A stretch of 64,000 bases of DNA from Alicyclobacillus contaminans DSM 17975 (GCF_000429525.1 NZ_AUCA01000010.1:1-64000), one strand, 5' to 3'. Numbered from the stretch's first letter, positions 17,074 to 25,846 are shown. Translations and numbers: made by a program. Notes: generated from the letters alone by a model not told the origin.

Positions 17074-19296
17074 TCACGGCACCAATGTGTCTTCGGCTTT
17101 GAGTCTGCGGACGCTGGGTTTGCCCACCGGCACGCCTATCATCAGCAGAAGCGGAGCGAGCCCATACAGCGCCGTGATGCCCATGCCCTGCCAGATGGCG
17201 GGCAGGTCGTGAATGGCGATGATGTTGCGCAGGGTGGCAACGCCATACGTCATGGGCAGCAGCGGATGCACCCAGTGGAAGAAGACCGGAACCAGGTTGA
17301 GGGGAAACGTCCCCGCGCTGGATGTGAGTTGCAACAGCAGCAGCACAATGCCGAGAAAACGGCCGGGCCCTGTTCCCAACCACGTGATGATCCACCCAAT
17401 GAGGGTGATGTCCGCCAGTGACAGCAGCACCACGTACAGGTAGAACAATAGGTTGCTCGTCACGGTCAGCCCCAGTCCGTATCGAAGGACCGTCGCCGCA
17501 ATCACGGCTTGCCCAATCCCGATGCACCACAGCACCCCCAGTTTGCCGATGACCACCTCCGCATACGGAACCGGGGACAGGCGCCAGCGTCCATCGCGCA
17601 TGGGGACCAGGAAGAACAACATCAGGGCGCCCACCCACAGGCTCAGCGGAATGAAATACGGGGCCAGCCCGGCGCCGTACTGATTCACCTGAAACAGGGA
17701 ATGGGACACCGGCCGAATGGGATGTGCCATGACGTACGCGCTGACGTTCGGCTCCGCGTTGGCGGTGTTCATCGCGTCCGACACTTTCCCCGCAAAGGTC
17801 TGCTGGCCGTTCGCCAATTGTCCCGCGCCGCTCGCCAGCTGCATGGCTCCCTGATGCAGCGAAGACGCCCCGTTCGCGAGCGTCTGACTACCAGCCGCCG
17901 ACTGTGCCAAACCGTGGCTGACCGCGGTAGCGCCGGATTGCAGCTGCGCCTGCGCGTGCTGCACCTGCGTCAATCCGCTCTGGAGTCGCGACAGTCCGGA
18001 TTGCACCTGGCCCAGCGCTGTATACAGCGGCGCAATGCCCTGTTGGAACTGGGACATGCCGAACGCCAGGGAGGAAGCACTCTGTGCCAAGGATTGACTG
18101 TTCGCGTACAGCGTTTGACTGCCCGATTGAAGCTCTGACAGCGCGCTCGACAGGGACGCGGCGCCCTCCCCGGTCTGGTTGAGCGCGTCGGACAGCTGCT
18201 GCAGTCCGCTCTCGGTTTGGCCCAGAATGGAGATGGCCTGTTGGACGCGTGGATCGGCGTTCGATCCCGCATCATTCGCGTACGTCTGCAGCAGACTCAG
18301 CGCCTGTGCCAGGCCGTTCTGCAGCGATTGCACCGCTGTTTTTTCGGATGCGGCGCCATCCTGAATTTGTTTGGCGCCCGCCGACGCCTGCTGGACGCCG
18401 TCGTTCAACTGTTTCACAGCGGTGCTGAACTGGTCGAGGCCGTTCGCCAACTGCTTGCTGCCGGTCACCAGTTGCCCCGCAGGGCTCGACACCGGCTGTA
18501 TCTGCTGCCGGATCTTCGCCAGTGCTTGCGTGGATTGCTGCATTCCCTGCTGCACCTGCGCGGTGCCGTGCTGGACCTGTGCGAGTCCGTTGACCACCTG
18601 GGTGCTGCCCGGCGCCAACGCGTGCAGACCGCTGTTCAATTGCGCGCTGCCACTTGCCACTTGCCCACTGGCTGAGGCGACTTTGTTCGCGCCATCCGCC
18701 ACCTGTCGGCTGCTGGCTGCCAGTTGGTTCGCCGCCTGGACGATTCGACTCATGTCTGATTTCGACTGACCGACCACGTCCAGCAGCCGTTGAATGAACG
18801 TCTGGCTGAAATTTTGTGCCATCGACGCGGCAATCTCACCCTGAACGCGACTCGTGATCTGACCCGCCAGGTAATTCTTCGCCGGATTCGATTCGAAATC
18901 CAGATTGGCGCGCCGCGGATGGCTGGTGCCCACGCTCAGGATGTCTTCGGTGAAGGTCTTCGGGATATCCAGCGTCATGTAATACGTGCCGTCGTGGAGA
19001 CCTTGGGACGCGGCGCTCGCGCTGACCATGTGCCAGTCCAGTGAGCGGTCCTTGAGCAGACTGGTCTGCAGGTCCTTGCCGAAGTTCACCGCTTTGCCGT
19101 CCTGTGTTCCGCCCGCGTCCTCGTTGACGATGGCCACGGGCAATTTGTCCAGGTGTCCGTACGGATCCCAGAATGCCCACAGATACAGACTGCTGTACAA
19201 CAGCGGGAGCACGAGCATGGACGCGAGGCCCACGCGACGCAGTTTATTTCCCCAGAGACGCGCCCATTCGACGCGGAAGATGGTCCACAGTCGCAT
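17074..19296 (-). CDS. YhgE/Pip-family membrane protein with ABC-2-type C-terminus
   Basis: 740 residues. One N-terminal membrane segment (LASMLVLPLLYSSLYLWAF) is followed by the conserved PVAIVNEDAGG of YhgE/Pip (phage infection protein) relatives. A long extracytoplasmic stretch (about 200-560) holds many repeats of the type LNSGLHALAPGSTQVVNGLA, which predict long helices or coiled coil. About five membrane segments of ABC-2 permease type end the protein. Start: ATG at 19296 after GGAGGGAG. The first 53 nt lie inside the end of the upstream gene, so the two are probably translated together. The function of the family is not settled; roles in type VII secretion, phage adsorption and export have been suggested. 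Confidence 0.85.
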   Translation of the reverse strand: MRLWTIFRVEWARLWGNKLRRVGLASMLVLPLLYSSLYLWAFWDPYGHLDKLPVAIVNEDAGGTQDGKAVNFGKDLQTSLLKDRSLDWHMVSASAASQGLHDGTYYMTLDIPKTFTEDILSVGTSHPRRANLDFESNPAKNYLAGQITSRVQGEIAASMAQNFSQTFIQRLLDVVGQSKSDMSRIVQAANQLAASSRQVADGANKVASASGQVASGSAQLNSGLHALAPGSTQVVNGLAQVQHGTAQVQQGMQQSTQALAKIRQQIQPVSSPAGQLVTGSKQLANGLDQFSTAVKQLNDGVQQASAGAKQIQDGAASEKTAVQSLQNGLAQALSLLQTYANDAGSNADPRVQQAISILGQTESGLQQLSDALNQTGEGAASLSSALSELQSGSQTLYANSQSLAQSASSLAFGMSQFQQGIAPLYTALGQVQSGLSRLQSGLTQVQHAQAQLQSGATAVSHGLAQSAAGSQTLANGASSLHQGAMQLASGAGQLANGQQTFAGKVSDAMNTANAEPNVSAYVMAHPIRPVSHSLFQVNQYGAGLAPYFIPLSLWVGALMLFFLVPMRDGRWRLSPVPYAEVVIGKLGVLWCIGIGQAVIAATVLRYGLGLTVTSNLLFYLYVVLLSLADITLIGWIITWLGTGPGRFLGIVLLLLQLTSSAGTFPLNLVPVFFHWVHPLLPMTYGVATLRNIIAIHDLPAIWQGMGITALYGLAPLLLMIGVPVGKPSVRRLKAEDTLVP

Positions 19297-19945
19297 GCTG
19301 TTCTCCCTCCTCTGCTTGTGAGATATCCACCACCACATTCGCTCTGGCCGCCTCCTCCGGTTGGGCGGCCGTGAAGAGGACACCCACGTCGGCTCGGTTG
19401 AGGTCTTCGAACAATCGCCAGGCGGTCTCGCGTTCGGCGGGAGTCAGGCTCGCCAACGGTTGATCCAACAGAATAAACCGGGGATCTCCCGCCATGGCGA
19501 CCGCCGTACCCACGCGAAATTGCGCAAAGGCGTCCAGGTCTTTGATTCGCTGCTTCGCCACGTCCATCAGATCGAACTGTTCCAGCAGCTGACGTGTCCG
19601 TTCCTGGATGGATTTTTGACGAAACAGGGCCAGTTGGCTGCGGACATGTTCGCGGACGGACAGCGTGTCGAACAGCGGGTTCAACGCGGCAACGGGCCCC
19701 AAGGCAACGGTTGCAGGCGATGGAGCGTGCCACGCGGCCTCGCGGCCGTCCGGTGCCTCTTGCACGAGACCCACGCGACCGTGCGTGCAGCGGATGATGC
19801 CGGCAGCGAGCAGCAGCACTTCGGTGAGGACGGATGCGGGGCCGCCGGTGACAGCCCCCGTGGTTCCGGAGCGCAGTTGAAAGGAAAGGCTGCCTTTGGG
19901 GGCGTGGTGCCCTGTCCAGCGCACCTGATCGAAGACGAAAATCAT
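19244..19945 (-). CDS. ABC-ATPase-like protein with degenerate catalytic motifs
   Basis: 233 residues that align with ABC-2-type ATPase subunits but lack their catalytic residues. The Walker A position reads GAVTGGPAS (30-38), with Pro-Ala in place of Lys-Ser/Thr. The signature is DAFAQ (138-142) in place of LSGGQ. Walker B is FILLDQP with Gln162 for the catalytic Glu, and the H-loop has Gln195 for His. Fold markers such as TLSVREHV and the helical spacing remain. Start: ATG at 19945, 7 nt after GGAGG. It overlaps the YhgE/Pip gene by 53 nt and is preceded by a palindromic operator. It is probably a non-hydrolysing partner; that role is inferred. Confidence 0.7.
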   Translation of the reverse strand: MIFVFDQVRWTGHHAPKGSLSFQLRSGTTGAVTGGPASVLTEVLLLAAGIIRCTHGRVGLVQEAPDGREAAWHAPSPATVALGPVAALNPLFDTLSVREHVRSQLALFRQKSIQERTRQLLEQFDLMDVAKQRIKDLDAFAQFRVGTAVAMAGDPRFILLDQPLASLTPAERETAWRLFEDLNRADVGVLFTAAQPEEAARANVVVDISQAEEGEQHATVDHLPRRMGASLGK

Positions 19946-19958
19946 CACCATTCCTCCT

Positions 19959-19975
19959 AATGACATTGTGTCATT
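19959..19975. promoter_or_regulatory. Perfect palindromic operator before the ABC-like/Pip operon
   Basis: AATGACATTGTGTCATT: 7-bp arms with a 3-nt centre, directly abutting the ribosome binding site of the ABC-like gene. The form fits TetR-family repressors. No TetR gene is adjacent. Confidence 0.5.
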
Positions 19976-20180
19976 TTGTGCTGGAAACATCATAGCATGC
20001 TGCTTGGGTTTGGCACATCCCGTGGTTGTCTTAGTTTGCGCTGAATCTTTGCGCGCCATGAGCCGGCGGTTCACGGACGGCGCCGGTCTGCTGGATGGCT
20101 CTCCTGCATTTACTAAGAGGAAAACGAAATGCGCAACGAGAAAAAATTGTAAGAGAAGTATGTCATTCGGGAGGCCGTGC

Positions 20181-20468
20181 ATGCTGTTCAGAGTCGGGAA
20201 GGTCAAACTGAGCCGAGCGGTGTTGGAGAGCGATGTCCAGGTGGAGGATCTGATTTCCGCGTTCGAACGGTACTTACGAGGGGATTGGGGAGACGGGGAC
20301 TTCGCGCCGGACATCTCGAACGATCTCGCCCTGACGTGTGGTGAACGGATTGTCGCGACGTACACGGCGGCCGACGGGCAGAAAATTTGCATGTCCACCG
20401 CGAACGGCCGCACGTACATCTGCTTCCCGCACGAGGTACAGTCCTTACGAAACACGGTGTTCACCTGA
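20181..20468 (+). CDS. Small conserved protein of unknown function
   Basis: 95 residues, predicted soluble. The order RYLRGDWGDGDF, NDLALTCGERIVATY and GQKICMSTANGRTYICFP resembles a widespread family of about 90-residue proteins (GDWG...N..AL..G.R..S.Y...DG.KIWI.T...R..T..LP) found on plasmids, phages and chromosomes, whose role is unknown. Start: ATG at 20181 after GGGAGG. It stands alone upstream of a LysR gene. The family link is by pattern only. Confidence 0.6.
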   Translation: MLFRVGKVKLSRAVLESDVQVEDLISAFERYLRGDWGDGDFAPDISNDLALTCGERIVATYTAADGQKICMSTANGRTYICFPHEVQSLRNTVFT

Positions 20469-20619
20469 ACCTGCGACAGACATCCGGCGATAACTCGCTC
20501 CTCCTCGCCAATCGGGTATAGACGGAACGCGTTTCTTGTTGTACAACAGGTATTGTTCTTCAAATGATATTGATGCAATGACTTTGTTCGTACGCGGAGA
20601 ACGTCGGAGGAGCGAGGGC

Positions 20620-21531
20620 ATGGAAGTTCGTCAGTTGCAGTATTTTCGGGCGGTGGCCGAATTGGAGCATGTGACGCAGGCGGCAGAACGGCTCCACGTC
20701 GCCCAGTCGGCCATCAGTCGCCAAATTCGCCTGTTGGAAGAGGAACTGGGAGCGCCCCTGTTTTACCGGGAGGGAACCGGCATTCGCCTTTCGGCGTTTG
20801 GGAAGCGGTTCTTGCCGCGCGCGCTTCGGATTCTGCGCGAAATTGAATTCGCGAGGCAGGACGCGGAGCACTTTCTCAATCCGGACACGGGGACTGTTCG
20901 CCTCGGGTTTCCACATAGCGTTGGCGTTCATTATGTGCCCTCTCTGATTGCCGCCTTTCGCAGCGAAGCGCCGAACGTGCAGTTCGATTTGGTGCAGACG
21001 CGCGTGCACAACTTGTTGGAAGACCTGCTGAACGGAGACTTGGAACTGGCCATCATCACGCCGTGGGAAGACATCGATGACGTTCCGCCGCTGACCGGGG
21101 AATACCTGTACCAGGAAGAGATGCGCGCCATCGTTCCGAGCAATCATCCCTTGGCCAAGAAGCCGGACATCCACCTGTCTGAACTACAGCCAGATCCCTT
21201 CATCCTGTTCAAGCCTGGCTACACGCTTCGCACGTTGGTTTGGGACGCCTGTCTGGCCGCCGGTTTTGAGCCGAACATCGCGTTTGAAGCCGAAGAAACC
21301 GACACCATTCGTGCCTTCGTTCAAGCCGGACTCGGTGTCAGCGTTTTGCCGATGGTCCATCCCAACGCTGGCAACGTGCCCGGCATCGCCGCGGTGCCGA
21401 TCCGCGGCGGAGGCTTTCTGCGGTCAGTGGGTATCGCCTGGCACCGAGAAGCGGGCCAATCTGGGCCTGCGCGCCGCTTCGCCCAGTTTGTGGTCGCGCG
21501 GGCGCGGGCGCACGGATCGTTGTCCCCTTGA
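20620..21531 (+). CDS. LysR-family transcriptional regulator, GltC-like
   Basis: 303 residues. The N-terminal winged helix (MEVRQLQYFRAVAELEHVTQ, AERLHVAQSAISRQI) is followed by an effector-binding domain (TVRLGFPHSVGVHYVPSLI ... PIRGGGFLRSVGIAWH). It resembles GltC, the regulator of glutamate synthase genes, but no gltAB or divergent target is adjacent. The next gene is panD, about 60 nt downstream. Start: ATG at 20620 after CGGAGGAG. The target and inducer cannot be read. Confidence 0.85.
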   Translation: MEVRQLQYFRAVAELEHVTQAAERLHVAQSAISRQIRLLEEELGAPLFYREGTGIRLSAFGKRFLPRALRILREIEFARQDAEHFLNPDTGTVRLGFPHSVGVHYVPSLIAAFRSEAPNVQFDLVQTRVHNLLEDLLNGDLELAIITPWEDIDDVPPLTGEYLYQEEMRAIVPSNHPLAKKPDIHLSELQPDPFILFKPGYTLRTLVWDACLAAGFEPNIAFEAEETDTIRAFVQAGLGVSVLPMVHPNAGNVPGIAAVPIRGGGFLRSVGIAWHREAGQSGPARRFAQFVVARARAHGSLSP

Positions 21532-21592
21532 TTTTCGGTTCGCAGCTGGCGTAGCATGGGTCTGGAAAGTCGGGCAGAGAGGGTGAGGGCGT

Positions 21593-21967
21593 GTGTTGCG
21601 CACGCTGATGAAGTCGAAAATTCATCGGGCCACGGTCACGCGGACCAACTTGAACTACAAGGGCAGCATCACGATTGATGCGGCGTTGATGGAGCAGGCC
21701 GACCTGGTGGAGAATGAACTCGTCCAGGTGGTCAATGTCAACAATGGGCAGCGGTTTGAAACGTACGTCATCGTCGGCGAACGGAACAGCGGGTGCATTG
21801 AGCTCAATGGCGCCGCAGCCCGGCTGGCGGAACCCGGGGATTTGGTCATCATCATTTCTTATGGCATGTACACGCAGGAAGAGGTCAGAGCTCATAAACC
21901 CATCGTGCTGATGGTTGATGAGAAGAATCGGCCCGCGGAGCGGCTCGACGTGGAGCAGAATCCGTAG
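21593..21967 (+). CDS. panD: Aspartate 1-decarboxylase (pyruvoyl enzyme)
   Basis: Makes beta-alanine from aspartate for pantothenate and CoA. The 124-residue proenzyme has the self-cleavage site in YKGSITID, where Gly-Ser cleavage yields the pyruvoyl group, plus the [12 protein letters not shown]-terminus and [19 protein letters not shown]. Start: GTG at 21593, giving the family's usual [12 protein letters not shown] beginning. panB and panC are not nearby. A strong shared terminator follows. Confidence 0.93.
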   Translation: MLRTLMKSKIHRATVTRTNLNYKGSITIDAALMEQADLVENELVQVVNVNNGQRFETYVIVGERNSGCIELNGAAARLAEPGDLVIIISYGMYTQEEVRAHKPIVLMVDEKNRPAERLDVEQNP

Positions 21968-22022
21968 ACGGGCCCTTGTTGCTGCACGCGCTTCGGCCGG
22001 GGCGTCGGCGCGGTGGAATGAA

Positions 22023-22054
22023 AAAGAGCTGCCTAGCCGTGGGCAGCTCTTTTG
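22023..22054. terminator. Bidirectional terminator between panD and mtnD
   Basis: An 11-bp stem AAAGAGCTGCC / GGCAGCTCTTT with an 8-nt loop. A and T runs on its two flanks serve both converging genes. Confidence 0.75.
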
Positions 22055-22064
22055 TATGGGTGGA

Positions 22065-22604
22065 TTATGCTTGCTGAAACTCCGGATCGGCATACGGATG
22101 CGCCACCCAGCCGGATGGGTCGATGAACAGCCGAATGGCCACCACCTTGCGCTCGTCGGTCAATGTGAAGAAGTGGGGGTTGTTCTCCGGCACAGAAATC
22201 ACATCGCCCGCCTCGAGAACAACGTCAAAATAGCCGACCTGTTGGCTCTTGATGACGAATATGCCGCTGCCGGCCACGATAGCCCGCACTTCGTCCTCGG
22301 TATGGGTGTGCACCTGTTCGAATTTCTTGAGCAGGTCCTCAAGGTTCGGCGTGGCATCGGACAGGGAGATGACATCCCACTTCACGTAACCCCGCGCTTT
22401 CGCGAGAGATTCAATATCGGACTGGAACGCATCGAGCACCTGTTGCTTTTCGTCATCGCTCAGGACGAAACGGCCCCGCAGGTCAGCCGGCAGTTGGTCT
22501 GTGTCCCAGTGGTCGTAGTAGACGTTTTGATCCGCAAGGAATTGGCGGACCTTGGCCTCATCGGAAATCTGCTCTCCGGTGTTGCGTACGCGAATCGTTG
22601 CCAT
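22065..22604 (-). CDS. mtnD: Acireductone dioxygenase
   Basis: A cupin metalloenzyme of methionine salvage (179 residues) that oxidises the acireductone to formate and the keto acid precursor of methionine. Metal ligands are in HTHTEDEVRAI (two His and Glu), with a further His in NNPHFFTL. Start: ATG at 22604 after GAAGGAGG. It is separated from the mtnWXB operon and read in the opposite direction, about 600 nt from the mtnW promoter. Confidence 0.9.
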   Translation of the reverse strand: MATIRVRNTGEQISDEAKVRQFLADQNVYYDHWDTDQLPADLRGRFVLSDDEKQQVLDAFQSDIESLAKARGYVKWDVISLSDATPNLEDLLKKFEQVHTHTEDEVRAIVAGSGIFVIKSQQVGYFDVVLEAGDVISVPENNPHFFTLTDERKVVAIRLFIDPSGWVAHPYADPEFQQA

Positions 22605-23198
22605 GCGTGTTCCTCCTTCATGAGTGGTGCAAGTCGCGCCATGACTTGGATTCCATGTTAGGGCACTGTGTGGGAATTGTCTATCCTTTCTTAACATAGG
22701 GTACAGCAATTCCACAGGCGGATGTTATATCCACATGTGTCATCGGTGTGGGTGATACACCCGGAAGTGTCACGTGCCCTGTTCCACGTGGACGGATTGC
22801 AGCGCGGATAAGTCCTCGCGTTGGACGCAGAGAATCGGGCGCAAAGCGGGTTTGGCATTCCGACCAAAGTCGGAGGCCCGACGGGACCTGATGGCGGTTG
22901 TGTCCCGCAGATTCCGGAGGGTAAGATGAGAGCGCACAGAGCCGCCGAAGCGTGGCAAAGCCAGCAACATGAGCCGTCTGGATGAAGGTGCACATCCTCT
23001 CATTCAAGGTGGATCTGGAACTGGCCTGTGATTCTCAGCGCGGTGGAGGATGCGATGGTGATGGAGGCGCTGCGCGCAGGACAGGACACAGGCGGCGATT
23101 TACGCCATTCGCAACGGTCTGGATAGATGCTGAGGCCGTCCTCGAGACATGGCTCAAGACAATTGTGTCCCATCCCATGTTTTCATCCCTATGGAAGT
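22605..23198. other. Intergenic between mtnD and mtnW, no confident gene
   Basis: No full-length gene and no S-box (SAM) riboswitch are visible, although B. subtilis uses S-boxes for its salvage genes. One frame near 23025-23085 reads PVILSAVEDAMVMEALRAG, which looks like the middle of a response-regulator receiver domain, but neighbouring sequence does not continue the fold. It may be a gene relic or chance. Confidence 0.4.
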
Positions 23199-23227
23199 TT
23201 GACTTCTCTCCTGTCGATTCGTATAGT
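23199..23227 (+). promoter_or_regulatory. mtnWXB promoter
   Basis: TTGACT (23199-23204), 17-nt spacer, TATAGT (23222-23227): a strong sigma-A match about 90 nt before mtnW. Confidence 0.65.
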
Positions 23228-23251
23228 AAGTTTGAGTTTTCATGAAACGGT

Positions 23252-23279
23252 GCGCCTCTTTCTGCACAGAAGGAGGCGC
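23252..23279 (+). other. Leader hairpin between promoter and mtnW
   Basis: GCGCCTC-T-TTCTG-CA-CAGAA-G-GAGGCGC forms a 12- to 13-pair stem with a 2-nt loop, followed by only a few T residues. It could be an mRNA stabiliser or an attenuator. Confidence 0.5.
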
Positions 23280-23315
23280 TTGTCGTGCAGGGAATCACGG
23301 GAAGGAGCAATGGCC

Positions 23316-24542
23316 ATGAACGAAAAGCCCGGTTACGCGTTGGCGCGGTATCTGTTGGTGGACAAGCCGGATCAGTTGGAACGGCGCGCGGAGGGGATGG
23401 CCGTCGGCCTCACGGTGGGAAGCTGGACGGATCTTCCCGCGACGAGGCAGGCATCGATGCAGCCGTACTGCGGAACGGTCGAAGGGGTGGAAATTCAGGA
23501 GGAACTGGAGAACGGCAGGGTGCGTGCCGAGGTGACCATCGGCTACCCGACGCGGAACTTTGGCCCGAGCATCCCCGCGCTCCTCACCACGGTGTTTGGC
23601 AAACTGTCCATGGACGGGCAGATTCGGCTGGTGGATCTGCGGCTGCCAAAATCCTTCATCGCCGAATTCCCGGGGCCGAAGTTCGGCGTGGACGGGGTGC
23701 GGGAACGGGCGCGCGTCCACGGCCGTCCGCTCGTGATGAGCATTTTCAAGTCCTGCATCGGCCAGGACTTGGACGAACTCGCCGTTCACTTTCGGGAACA
23801 GGCGGCGGGTGGCGTGGACCTGATCAAAGACGATGAGATTTTCTTCAGCGAGCAGTTGGCCGCCCCGGAAACACGGGTGCAGCGGTTCCGGCAGCTGGCC
23901 GACGACATCGCCTCCACCACGGGCAAACCGGTGCTTTACGCGGTCAACCTGACGGGGCCCACGTTTGGCCTGCTGGAACGCGCCAAGCGCCTGTCTGACC
24001 TCGGGGCCGGCGCACTGCTCCTCAATGTGGTGGCCTACGGGTACGATGTGCTGCAGGCCTTGGCGTCCAATCCGGACGTGCACGTACCCATCCTGGCGCA
24101 TCCTGCGGTGGCGGGGGCGATGTACGGATCGGCCACCCACGGCATTTCCAGCCACATCTTGCTCGGCCAATTGCTGCGGCTGGCGGGGGCAGACATCGCC
24201 ATCTACCCGTCGCCTTACGGCTCGGTCACCCTGGCGGCGAAGGAAGGGGCGGCCCTGGTGGAATCACTGCGCGAGCCAAACGGCCTGAAGCCAGTGCTGC
24301 CGGCGCCGTCGGCGGGGATTCACCCAGGCTTGGTACCGACGCTGGTGCGCGACTTTGGCATGGACATCATCGTCAACGCGGGCGGCGCAATACACGGCCA
24401 TCCGCTCGGAGCCACCGGCGGCGGACAGGCGTTCATGGCGGCCGTGGCGGCGGTCGGCGCGGGACAAAGTCTGAAACAGGCCGCCGAACACAGTGAACCG
24501 CTGCGGTTGGCCCTGGACAAATGGGGGTATCCAAGCGCGTGA
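23316..24542 (+). CDS. mtnW: 2,3-diketo-5-methylthiopentyl-1-phosphate enolase (RuBisCO-like)
   Basis: 408-residue RuBisCO-like protein of methionine salvage that enolises diketo-methylthiopentyl phosphate. It has the RuBisCO large-subunit fold markers GPKFGVDGVRE and GGVDLIKDDE (the metal- and carbamyl-lysine-type region) and the phosphate-binding GGAIHGHPLGATGGGQAF. Start: ATG at 23316, 8 nt after GGAG; an ATG at 23310 is too close to that site. mtnX begins at GTGA over its stop. It is the first gene of mtnWXB. Confidence 0.93.
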   Translation: MNEKPGYALARYLLVDKPDQLERRAEGMAVGLTVGSWTDLPATRQASMQPYCGTVEGVEIQEELENGRVRAEVTIGYPTRNFGPSIPALLTTVFGKLSMDGQIRLVDLRLPKSFIAEFPGPKFGVDGVRERARVHGRPLVMSIFKSCIGQDLDELAVHFREQAAGGVDLIKDDEIFFSEQLAAPETRVQRFRQLADDIASTTGKPVLYAVNLTGPTFGLLERAKRLSDLGAGALLLNVVAYGYDVLQALASNPDVHVPILAHPAVAGAMYGSATHGISSHILLGQLLRLAGADIAIYPSPYGSVTLAAKEGAALVESLREPNGLKPVLPAPSAGIHPGLVPTLVRDFGMDIIVNAGGAIHGHPLGATGGGQAFMAAVAAVGAGQSLKQAAEHSEPLRLALDKWGYPSA

Positions 24543-25207
24543 CGGGGAATCGGTTGGCGTTTTATTGCGATTTTGACGGGACGATTGCGGAACGGGACAT
24601 GATTGGCGTACTGGTTCGGCGGTTCGCCCCTCCGGAGGCGCTGGACATCGTCCAGGACGTGAACGCGAAGCGGCGAACGGTCAAAGACGGGGTGGAGGCC
24701 ATGTTTCGCATGACTGCAGCATCCGTCTATCCGCAGATGGTGGAGTACGTGCGGGAACACACCGTCCTCCGGCCGGGATTCGCGGAGTTTGTCGAGCGCT
24801 GCCGCACCGCAGGGTGGCGGTTGACCGTGGTCAGCGGCGGCTTTGACTTCTTCGTGGTGCCCGCGCTCGCGCCTTTCGCAGACACCGTCGCGGTGTACTG
24901 CAATCGACTGGTGGAGGAGAACGGGCATTTGCAGGTGGTCTGGCGCGTTCCGTGCGATGAGACGTGCGAGGGGGGATGCGGTCTCTGCAAGCCCGCCGTC
25001 ATCCGGCGGACGCGCCGGCCCGGTGAGCGGCTGGTGGTGGTGGGCGATGGCGTTACCGATGTGAAACAGGCCCAACTCGCCGATTTCGTCTTCGCGCGGG
25101 ACAAGTTGCTGGCGGAGTGCCAAAGGCTGCATCTGCCGCACGCGTCGTTTGACACGTTCTACGATATTCTCGAACATCCTTGGGTATCTGAAACGGAGGT
25201 CCGGTGA
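24539..25207 (+). CDS. mtnX: 2-hydroxy-3-keto-5-methylthiopentenyl-1-phosphate phosphatase
   Basis: HAD-superfamily phosphatase of methionine salvage (222 residues). The nucleophile motif is FYCDFDGTIAERD, with VVSGGFDFF (motif II) and VVVGDGVTDVKQA (motif III). It has a Cys-rich DETCEGGCGLCKP, as in B. subtilis MtnX. Start: GTG at 24539, overlapping the mtnW stop (GTGA); ATG at 24521 is a longer option. The mtnB ATG follows the stop directly. Confidence 0.92.
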   Translation: MTGNRLAFYCDFDGTIAERDMIGVLVRRFAPPEALDIVQDVNAKRRTVKDGVEAMFRMTAASVYPQMVEYVREHTVLRPGFAEFVERCRTAGWRLTVVSGGFDFFVVPALAPFADTVAVYCNRLVEENGHLQVVWRVPCDETCEGGCGLCKPAVIRRTRRPGERLVVVGDGVTDVKQAQLADFVFARDKLLAECQRLHLPHASFDTFYDILEHPWVSETEVR

Positions 25208-25846
25208 ATGGTTCACGCGTTGGAACAACGGCGGCAGGTTCGCCAACTGGCGGCTGAATTGGCCGCCCGCGGGTGGCTGCCCGCGACGAGTGGGAATTTG
25301 TCCGTAAAGGTCAAGGCCGATCCGCTCTGCATCGCCATCACTCGCAGCGGCGCGGACAAACAGCAGTTGACGGAGGCGGACGTCATCCTCGTGAACGGAG
25401 ACAACCAGGTGGTGGATGAAACGCCGTACCGCCCGTCCGCGGAGACGGCGGTTCACACGCAGTTGTACAACAAGTTTGGCTGCGGGGCGGTTCTGCATGT
25501 ACATACCCAGTACAACAATCTGGTGTCTGACGCGTATTTTGAGGACGGAGGCGTCGAATTGACAGGGTATGAACTGTTGAAGGCGCTCGGTCACTGGGAA
25601 GAGAACGCGCGAATTCGGGTGCCCATTGTCGAGAATTTCCACGACCTGAACCGGTTGGCGTCCGCGGTGGCCGCCGTCGCGGATCCGGATGTGCCGGGCG
25701 TTCTCGTGCGCAACCACGGGATCTACGCGTTTGGCCAATCGGCGGATGAGGCGAAGCGTCACCTCGAAGCATTGGAATGGCTGTTTGAATACCACGTGCG
25801 GCGGATTCAATTCGCCGCTGCCAGGCGCCGCTTGGAGCAGATCTGA
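25208..25846 (+). CDS. mtnB: Methylthioribulose-1-phosphate dehydratase
   Basis: Class II aldolase-fold zinc enzyme of 212 residues that dehydrates methylthioribulose 1-phosphate. Zinc ligands are in LHVHTQYNN and in VRNHGIYAFG, with the phosphate-binding ATSGNLSVK near the N-terminus. It is the last gene of mtnWXB. mtnA and mtnK, the first salvage steps, are not in this window. Confidence 0.92.
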   Translation: MVHALEQRRQVRQLAAELAARGWLPATSGNLSVKVKADPLCIAITRSGADKQQLTEADVILVNGDNQVVDETPYRPSAETAVHTQLYNKFGCGAVLHVHTQYNNLVSDAYFEDGGVELTGYELLKALGHWEENARIRVPIVENFHDLNRLASAVAAVADPDVPGVLVRNHGIYAFGQSADEAKRHLEALEWLFEYHVRRIQFAAARRRLEQI

